Shown: positions 59,801 through 64,000 of the stretch, piece by piece
How positions within the stretch are numbered: the stretch's first letter is position 1
How the letters are laid out: each line of letters starts with the position of its first letter
Assembly: GCA_018265615.1 (NCBI GenBank)
Contig: JABLYX010000010.1
Span: forward strand, 1 to 64,000
Length of the DNA stretch: 64,000 nt
Source of the DNA: Lentisphaeria bacterium
Lineage (GTDB): Bacteria; Verrucomicrobiota; Lentisphaeria; Victivallales; Victivallaceae
Direction: 5' to 3'
Position numbers and translations under genes: made by a program
Notes under the pieces: generated by a model
What the model was told of the DNA's origin: nothing
What the model saw: only the letters and a program-made list of their open reading frames with translations
Database searches by the model: none

Positions 59801-60573
59801 GGACCGAAGTCGGCCACAGCGCGGCGGTCGGCAACGGCGGCACGAAATTCTTCAGGGATGAAGCGGAGCTGCGCGGCATGGCGGAAAACCTCGCGCGGCT
59901 CGGCGTGCGCGGATTCTACTTCTTCGGCTTCGACCTGAAGCCTGGAAACCTCTGGAGCAACCACAATTACCACGACTTTCCGGAAGGGCTCGCGTGGGCC
60001 GCCCGGATCGACCGCGAATTCGCCGCACCGGGAAAAAATCCGGTCACTGCGACGCCGCGCAACTACGTGTTCCCCGGCGGATTCACCTGGTGGTGGTGGA
60101 CCACGCGGTACAAGGCGTTCCACGGGTATGAGCAAAACCTGATCCCGCAGTCGGCCCGGCTCGCCGGAGCGCCGCTCGAATGGTACAGCTCGACCAATAC
60201 GCTGCCGGAGGAGTTCGATGCGGTCATCATCAACTGCCCGCGCCCGCCCTTCTCGCGCTACCACGCCGAGGAGATCGAAAAGGCGATTTCAGGCGGCAGG
60301 CCGGTCAGCTACGTCGGGAGCCGCGCCGACCTCGGCGCAATCCCGCTGCTCGACCGCTTCTTCACGGAGGAGACGATCCGCTTCGCGGACGGCTCCGCCG
60401 CGCAGGTGCTGAGGAGTCTTCCCGGCAGCGAAGTGCTTGCGGCGGAAGATGGAAAACCGTGGGCCATACGTTCCGGGAGCCTCACGATCGTGAGCCGTGC
60501 GCCGGAGACGCCGCCGGTCAACCATGCGGATGAATTCCTCCGCTATCTCTCGGAAATCACGGCAAAGAAGTAG
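56869..60573 (+). CDS. Exported GH42-like glycosidase with duplicated N-terminal domain
   Basis: 1234 residues. Signal peptide (LLSLAALAAALLLPAAE); two copies of a roughly 140-residue beta-domain (about 38-177 and 209-345), both running from IWINGG to LGSWSFMCDG; an Ig-like segment; then a GH42-type core (about 540-1120) with FAAYLKKRYGTQEALRKAWG, candidate acid/base in DPIKNETDMVNGTE and candidate nucleophile in WKVGTEVGHSA; C-terminal class-I-amidotransferase-like domain (about 1130-1230), as in beta-galactosidases of family 42. The stop overlaps the tail of the convergent MBL gene by 17 bases. Confidence 0.86.
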   Translation: MNRTLLSLAALAAALLLPAAETPTATPGTAPDFPERPEIWINGGIPVKSDFSREKAADSFSGTILRKLGKQPETGEFAALYEFNAPKAGDYDFFAALVTQRRAHASPVEFRFDGGEWREVPDNPSGKPAWGISNAVSWNPLGSVKLKAGNHTLEFRITKRAQLGSWSFMCDGVAGFLNAPAPLAPAANGPVPTLKATPGAQPELPKQGAIWINGGTPEKSNIGTRKVGDSFSKTILYMLSPSPAAGVFEAVYTFEVRKEADYDFFAALITQGRAHGSPVEFRFDGEPFHTVRPNPESRPAWGVSNAISWDWLGSRRLAAGTHTLTLRMNRRAQLGSWSFMCDGIIGLEKGTWKTAEITGFAPPSALTPGESAALAYRQSGQPFPAELRLTFAGEPVVSTGFMSGEGENIVPLELPAMLPAGEYRLELAPLDDPRRTIASAAASVPRAPSPLPARLTGVELDRRGYTLKFEDGKMHPVLVMAFYDGRLYGAARLETASGTLPEEIAKLAAGRGLELRFRPLPARPDNTVTLPFTLAGPRKKLPKPVNYGSFEDRDKILHTWYMNHDFEYIFDGERYFPVGGMWCPDTLINRDGAPAGVASRLARDLGTIRAIRKGGLDDVYLNLSTQAPLWVRQAFADMLEAEGIHYGYQLTAGGGDPIPSFFITRDRADAPGNYRGLTRGTYASGRVTGRFPAEQKLAGLLVVDPARPQQGARFAAFTDKVGKDLRHGIIDLETEQDFGKLREITFPVTLGSPDNTEVILIPLLESKMHHANLWDQEAFAALKERLSWIGRINWGKNLRFIVDPIKNETDMVNGTENLRQYTPAINRAFAAYLKKRYGTQEALRKAWGLDAGSFEEAARLIPLDTGKAHFWIDPETGKILTGDPEQSFAWIDYQEMIRTTYSALADEIAAYLKSLVNVPVIFKSVGVIGEKMSVSRRYLGCDGIGFECYLNQGTPGETGGGASRAEAEASEHTMWKVGTEVGHSAAVGNGGTKFFRDEAELRGMAENLARLGVRGFYFFGFDLKPGNLWSNHNYHDFPEGLAWAARIDREFAAPGKNPVTATPRNYVFPGGFTWWWWTTRYKAFHGYEQNLIPQSARLAGAPLEWYSSTNTLPEEFDAVIINCPRPPFSRYHAEEIEKAISGGRPVSYVGSRADLGAIPLLDRFFTEETIRFADGSAAQVLRSLPGSEVLAAEDGKPWAIRSGSLTIVSRAPETPPVNHADEFLRYLSEITAKK

Positions 60574-61393
60574 CGCCGCCGGGGAACGCCGCGAGATGCG
60601 CCCCCGCTGTGTTCCGTTCGAGCCCGGGCAGCCCCGGAGCGCGGGTCACGCCGAACCGGCCGAGCAGGAGCGCGCCGAGCTCCGCCGCGCCGGCCTGCGG
60701 ACAACATGCAAGGTACGCTTCCACGGCCCGGCTGTAGCGCAGCACGGTTTCGCGGCAGATTTCGAGGAACGCCGGGATCTCCTGCTCCGGCACATCTCCG
60801 CCATACGGCACGCACGCGTGTCCGCAAAGGATCCGCCTGACCCTTCCCCGCCGGAAAAGCGCTTCGATTTTCGCAACGCTCCGCAGATAGGAATCGGGGT
60901 CGGCGTAGAGCGCGACCCCGCTATAGACGGTTCCGAGCCCCTGGAGCGCGTCGCCGGTGAACAGTGTGCCGCTCTCCGGTTCGAGGATGCAGCAGCTGTC
61001 CGGCGAATGTCCCGGCGCATGAACGGCTTCGAACCGGAGGCCAGCCGCCTCGAGCACCGTTCCGTCCCCGAACAGGAGATCAGGATGAAACCCGTTCCGC
61101 TCCAAGGCGTCCGCCCCTTTCCAGTGAATCGCGAATTCCGCGCCGCAAAGCTCCCGGAGCCGGGCGTTCCCGCCCGCATGATCGCCGTGATTGTGCGTGT
61201 TGACAACGAGCCGGATGGAGCCGGCCGGGACCCCCGCCGCCGCAAGCTGCGGCAGCAGGAACCCGTCAATCGCCTCCGGCAGCGCGGTATCGATGAGCAC
61301 GCTTTCACCGCCGGGGCCGGTAACGAGCAGCATGCCGGTGAATGAAACTCCCCACGGATAACGCAGATAGGTGAATTCAGCCTGCCCCGTCAC
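60557..61393 (-). CDS. MBL-fold metallo-hydrolase
   Basis: 278 residues. Metal motif NTHNHGDHAGG (HxHxDH), then HAPGHSPDS, FTGDAL and CGHACVPYGG as further ligands: a complete glyoxalase-II-like site. The substrate is not clear. GTG 61393 overlaps the CDGSH stop as GTGA with GGGAGGAG just upstream; ATG 61417 is the alternative. Its 3' end overlaps the convergent glycosidase by 17 bases. Confidence 0.87.
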   Translation of the reverse strand: MTGQAEFTYLRYPWGVSFTGMLLVTGPGGESVLIDTALPEAIDGFLLPQLAAAGVPAGSIRLVVNTHNHGDHAGGNARLRELCGAEFAIHWKGADALERNGFHPDLLFGDGTVLEAAGLRFEAVHAPGHSPDSCCILEPESGTLFTGDALQGLGTVYSGVALYADPDSYLRSVAKIEALFRRGRVRRILCGHACVPYGGDVPEQEIPAFLEICRETVLRYSRAVEAYLACCPQAGAAELGALLLGRFGVTRAPGLPGLERNTAGAHLAAFPGGATSLP

Positions 61394-62103
61394 GGCTCCT
61401 CCCGGTAGTGTGCGCACCAGCCGGGAGCGGCCGCATGGGCTCCGTTGCAGAATGGCTTGTTATCCGATCGGCCGCAGCGGCACAGCGTCTGCCTCATGCG
61501 CACCTCGTAGCTCCGGCCGTCCCCGCTCTCCACGCGGATTCCGCCCTGAACCCAGATCGGGCCGCTGATGCCGAGCTGCAGATCCTCGATAAGACCGATG
61601 CCGGGAGGAAGCCGGCCCTCCATGACGCACCCTTCGCGGTCGAGAATGATGAGCCGCCCCGCCGGGCAGAGGTCCGCCTCGCGCATCGCCTGCTCCGCCG
61701 CCTCGCGGCCGCCCGCCTCGACCAGATTCCAGATGCGCCCGGCCGCATCGCAGAAGCGGGCAAAAGCGCAGAGCTTTTCATTGTCAAGCAAGGTTACATC
61801 CGGCCCCTCAAGCACTTCGGCTTCATCGGAGAAGCTCCGGAATCCGGCGCTCTCATCCCCTTCGAAATGATTCGGTTTCGCATGTTCAGCATCGCAGAAC
61901 GGAGCGCTCTTTGAGCGTCCGCACCGGCAGAGCGCGACCGGCTCATCCGGCTTGATCTCAAACACCCGGCCGTCGCCGTATTCGATGGAGACCCCCTCCC
62001 CGTCGGCGAGAATCTGCTTCTCAACGATCCGGTCGACCCCGAATACAAGATAAGGCCCGTCCTTCGTAATTTTGATATAAGGCTTCTTCGGCTGCATTTC
62101 CAT
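61390..62103 (-). CDS. CDGSH iron-sulfur protein with two CDGSH motifs
   Basis: 237 residues. Two 2Fe-2S CDGSH motifs, CRCGRSKSAPFCDAEH (about 80) and CRCGRSDNKPFCNGAH (about 210), flank a middle domain with conserved cysteines (LCAFARFCD and ADLCPAGRLI). Likely redox or cluster-transfer protein. ATG 62103 or 62097 are both served by GGAGAGGAG. Promoter at 62155-62183. Confidence 0.9.
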   Translation of the reverse strand: MEMQPKKPYIKITKDGPYLVFGVDRIVEKQILADGEGVSIEYGDGRVFEIKPDEPVALCRCGRSKSAPFCDAEHAKPNHFEGDESAGFRSFSDEAEVLEGPDVTLLDNEKLCAFARFCDAAGRIWNLVEAGGREAAEQAMREADLCPAGRLIILDREGCVMEGRLPPGIGLIEDLQLGISGPIWVQGGIRVESGDGRSYEVRMRQTLCRCGRSDNKPFCNGAHAAAPGWCAHYREEP

Positions 62104-62154
62104 TCTCCTCTCCGTCAGATGCGAACCCCTCATTCCTCCGCTTCGCACGGATGA

Positions 62155-62183
62155 AATATATCCCGGGAAACCGCCATTTCCAA
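62155..62183 (-). promoter_or_regulatory. Promoter of the CDGSH-MBL operon
   Basis: On the minus strand TTGGAA (62183-62178), 17-bp spacer, TATATT (62160-62155). Confidence 0.55.
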
Positions 62184-62223
62184 CCCGGATGAAGATTTCT
62201 CCTGTTTTTTTTACGGATCGGAG

Positions 62224-62252
62224 TTGACATACTTCACAAGCAAGTTTATATT
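62224..62252 (+). promoter_or_regulatory. Promoter of the glycerol-phosphate genes
   Basis: Perfect TTGACA, 17-bp spacer, TATATT; start near 62259. An inverted repeat AAGTTTA / TAAACTT (62242-62262) overlaps the -10. Confidence 0.78.
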
Positions 62253-62262
62253 CAGTAAACTT
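62242..62262. promoter_or_regulatory. Operator-like inverted repeat over the GDPD promoter
   Basis: AAGTTTA and TAAACTT, a perfect 7-bp inverted repeat with a 7-base gap, covering the -10 and transcription start: an ideal repressor site. The repressor is not identified. Confidence 0.65.
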
Positions 62263-62284
62263 CATGGTAAACAAGGGAGGGATC

Positions 62285-63010
62285 ATGAACGTTCGATATA
62301 ACGGCGTGACCGGCCACCGGGGAAACCCGGAGGAGGCTCCGGAGAATACGCTTGCCGGATTCGAAAACGCGATCGCGCTCGGCGTGGATTTCCTTGAAAC
62401 CGATGTACATGAGAGTGCCGACGGCGTGCTTGTCCTGAGCCACGACGGGACGACCGGCCGCTGCTGCGGAACCGATCTTGTGATCCGGGAAACCGGATTT
62501 TCAAAGCTGAGGAAGCTGAATGCGGCGCACTCGTTCGACCCGGCCGCGCATGCCCTGATCCCGACGCTCGACGAAGCGCTCGACCTGCTCGGACGGCATC
62601 CGGATGTGCGGCTCTCCCTGCAGCCGAAGTGCCCGGCGGTCAAAGCGATCTGCGACGCGGTCGCGGCAGCCGGACTCGCCGGCCGCATCGCCTTCAACGA
62701 CGGGAACTTCAGGTGGCTCGCCGAAGCGAAGGAGCGCCTCCCGGAAGCGGTGATCTTCTACGACACCTTCTCCCCGGAACAGCTCGAAGCGGGCATCCCC
62801 GAAGCCGTCGCTGCCGGATTCTCCGGCATCGTCGCCCATATGGACAGCCTGAACCGCGAACGCGTCGAAGCAATCCGCGCGGCAGGGCTCGAACCCGGCG
62901 TCTGGACCGTGAACGACGAACCCGGGATGCACCGTTTCCTCGACATGGGCGTCTTCCGCTTTTACACGGACCGCCCCGCACTGCTTCTCAAGATCCGGAA
63001 AGGACGCTGA
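62285..63010 (+). CDS. Glycerophosphodiester phosphodiesterase
   Basis: 241 residues. Catalytic and metal residues in GHRGNPEEAPENTLAGF, FLETDVHESADG and LSHDGTTGR; later VWTVNDEPGMHRFLDMGV is typical of GDPD. No signal peptide, so it acts on imported glycerophosphodiesters, releasing glycerol 3-phosphate. ATG 62285 has GGGAGG 4 nt upstream; ATG 62264 is only five bases past the predicted transcription start. Confidence 0.93.
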   Translation: MNVRYNGVTGHRGNPEEAPENTLAGFENAIALGVDFLETDVHESADGVLVLSHDGTTGRCCGTDLVIRETGFSKLRKLNAAHSFDPAAHALIPTLDEALDLLGRHPDVRLSLQPKCPAVKAICDAVAAAGLAGRIAFNDGNFRWLAEAKERLPEAVIFYDTFSPEQLEAGIPEAVAAGFSGIVAHMDSLNRERVEAIRAAGLEPGVWTVNDEPGMHRFLDMGVFRFYTDRPALLLKIRKGR

Positions 63011-63013
63011 ATA

Positions 63014-63805
63014 ATGGAGAAACGGCTCGACGGCATCCGTATGGTGTTCCTCGATATGGACGGGACGATCTACCACGGCGGGACGCTCTTCCCGACCACG
63101 GTTCCGTTCCTCGACTTCCTGAAAGCGCGCGGCATCGGTCATGCGTTCCTCTCGAACAACTCCTCGTTCAGCACGGCGGAGTACGTCGAAAAGCTGCGCA
63201 GGATGGGAATCGAAAGCACGCCGGAGAATTTCTACACCTCAACCTGCTACACCATCGACTACCTGAAGCGCAACCATCCTGGCATCAGGAGGATCCACCT
63301 CTTCGGCATGCCGCGCATCCGGCCGGAGTTCGAGGAAGCGGGCTTCGAGCTCACCGATACGGAGCCGCAGGCGGTTGTGGTCGCCTTCCACCGCGCGTTC
63401 CACTATGACGACCTATGCCGGGCGGCCCGCTTCCTGCGGCAGGGGGTGCCGGGCTTCGCAACGCATCCGGACGTCTACTGCCCGACCGACCGGCCGACCT
63501 GGCTGCCGGACTGCGGCGCCATCACGAAATGCCTCGAGGTGTCGACCAATACGAAGCTCAGGGTGCTCGGCAAACCCGATCCGGGCATGCTGCGCGAAGC
63601 GGCCGCGCGCCGCGGCGTGCCGGTATCGCAGTGCCTCATGGCCGGCGACCGCCTCTCGACCGACATTGCGCTCGGACGGAACGCGGGGGCGCTGACCTGC
63701 CACATTCTCACGCCCGGCGCGGACCTCGTCGTGCCGGAGAACATCCGCCCCGATTTCCAGGTGAACAACCTCGGCGAACTCAAAAGGATATGGGAACATG
63801 TATGA
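63014..63805 (+). CDS. HAD-IIA (NagD-like) phosphatase
   Basis: 263 residues. FLDMDGTIYHGG (nucleophile Asp), FLSNNSS, GKPDPGMLREAAARRG and MAGDRLSTDIALGRNAG are the four HAD motifs. Probably dephosphorylates glycerol phosphate or a related small phosphate. Three bases after the GDPD gene; overlaps the next gene by 8. Confidence 0.92.
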   Translation: MEKRLDGIRMVFLDMDGTIYHGGTLFPTTVPFLDFLKARGIGHAFLSNNSSFSTAEYVEKLRRMGIESTPENFYTSTCYTIDYLKRNHPGIRRIHLFGMPRIRPEFEEAGFELTDTEPQAVVVAFHRAFHYDDLCRAARFLRQGVPGFATHPDVYCPTDRPTWLPDCGAITKCLEVSTNTKLRVLGKPDPGMLREAAARRGVPVSQCLMAGDRLSTDIALGRNAGALTCHILTPGADLVVPENIRPDFQVNNLGELKRIWEHV

Positions 63806-64000
63806 TGCAGTCATTGTAGGCGCCGGCGTCTCCGGCGCGTCGACCGCGTGGCAGCTGTCGCGATACGACCTGAAGGTCGCGCTGGTCGAACGGTGGGCCG
63901 ACGTGGGGTTCGGCGTGTCGAAAGCGAACTCCGGGATCATCCACGGCGGCTTTCACCACTCCGCGCAGAAGACACTGAAGGCGAAGCTCGAAATCCTCGG
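63798..64000 (+). CDS. FAD-dependent oxidoreductase, GlpA-like (partial)
   Basis: Only the first 67 residues are in the window. FAD-binding motif DAVIVGAGVSGASTAWQLS (GxGxxG), then VALVERWADVG and SKANSGIIHGGFHH, typical of anaerobic glycerol-3-phosphate dehydrogenase-like oxidases. With the GDPD and the phosphatase it fits glycerol-phosphate catabolism. Continues beyond base 64000. Confidence 0.85.
   Translation, partial: MYDAVIVGAGVSGASTAWQLSRYDLKVALVERWADVGFGVSKANSGIIHGGFHHSAQKTLKAKLEIL

Noticed and set aside
56731..60264. A minus-strand open frame of 1177 codons opposite the GH42-like gene
   Set aside because: Same reason: codon-bias shadow with no recognisable fold or start signals.
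1..64000. CRISPR array, rRNA operon, insertion sequence
   Set aside because: No regularly spaced identical repeats of CRISPR size, no rRNA sequence and no transposase motif were seen on either strand.

Overview
The window is about 64 kb of GC-rich bacterial chromosome. It most resembles a Lentisphaerota (Victivallis-like) genome, and that placement is inferred from gene content rather than from a marker-gene tree. The supporting traits are five type II pseudopilin-like proteins with an FTLIELLVV N-terminus, most with an H-X9-DG type C-terminus; several regulators that join a GntR DNA-binding domain to a LacI-type sugar-binding domain; many exported glycosidases; an FHA-rich Tad secretion cluster; and indolepyruvate:ferredoxin oxidoreductase. 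No rRNA, CRISPR array, insertion sequence or phage structural gene was seen. There is one tRNA gene (Pro, UGG).

Layout. 0-2.5 kb: a pseudopilin, a GntR/LacI hybrid regulator and a chagasin-like protease-inhibitor lipoprotein, all on the minus strand. 2.5-7.2 kb: a minus-strand operon of a WalJ-like metallo-hydrolase, a Ser/Thr kinase, a histidine kinase that has lost its catalytic residues, and an MFS transporter. 7.4-9.5 kb: rpoN (sigma-54) and a FadR-type regulator. 9.6-16.8 kb: the housekeeping operon nusA-infB-rbfA-nrnA-truB plus an unknown protein. 16.8-21.5 kb: iorA-iorB-ACT-paaK (aryl-pyruvate oxidation) and an M48 lipoprotein peptidase. 21.7-25.7 kb: a methyltransferase and two tandem ArnT-like glycosyltransferases. 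26.2-27.7 kb: a phosphatidylserine/tryptophan-decarboxylase-like gene and tRNA-Pro.

28-31.3 kb: LacI regulator, GH5 enzyme, pseudopilin. 31.4-33 kb: a small XRE/S24 repressor module with a Cys-rich HTH protein and an overlapping 58-residue coiled-coil gene. 33-40.6 kb: a Tad-type cluster (CpaB, FHA-TadA, TadB, TadC, DUF192, FHA, PEGA) with no pilin, secretin or prepilin peptidase. 40.7-44.8 kb: a large glycosidase and a pseudopilin behind a consensus promoter flanked by two identical 21-bp operator-like repeats. 45-47 kb: hisH-nth-acyltransferase. 47.2-53.6 kb: pseudopilin, GntR/LacI regulator and two GH99-like proteins. 53.7-54.5 kb: two hsp20 genes behind a near-perfect sigma-54 promoter. 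54.8-60.6 kb: GntR/LacI regulator, pseudopilin and a GH42-like enzyme. 60.6-64 kb: MBL hydrolase and CDGSH protein, then divergent glycerol-phosphate genes (GDPD, HAD phosphatase, start of a glpA-like oxidase).

How the parts fit together. The recurring unit is a sugar-responsive regulator, one H-X9-DG pseudopilin and one or two exported glycosidases. It occurs complete three times and in partial form twice, which suggests a modular glycan-use system in which each enzyme set is paired with its own pseudopilin. This is the best candidate here for a poorly described system. Its operators, promoters and terminators can often be read directly, and several regulators appear to have nearby operator sites.
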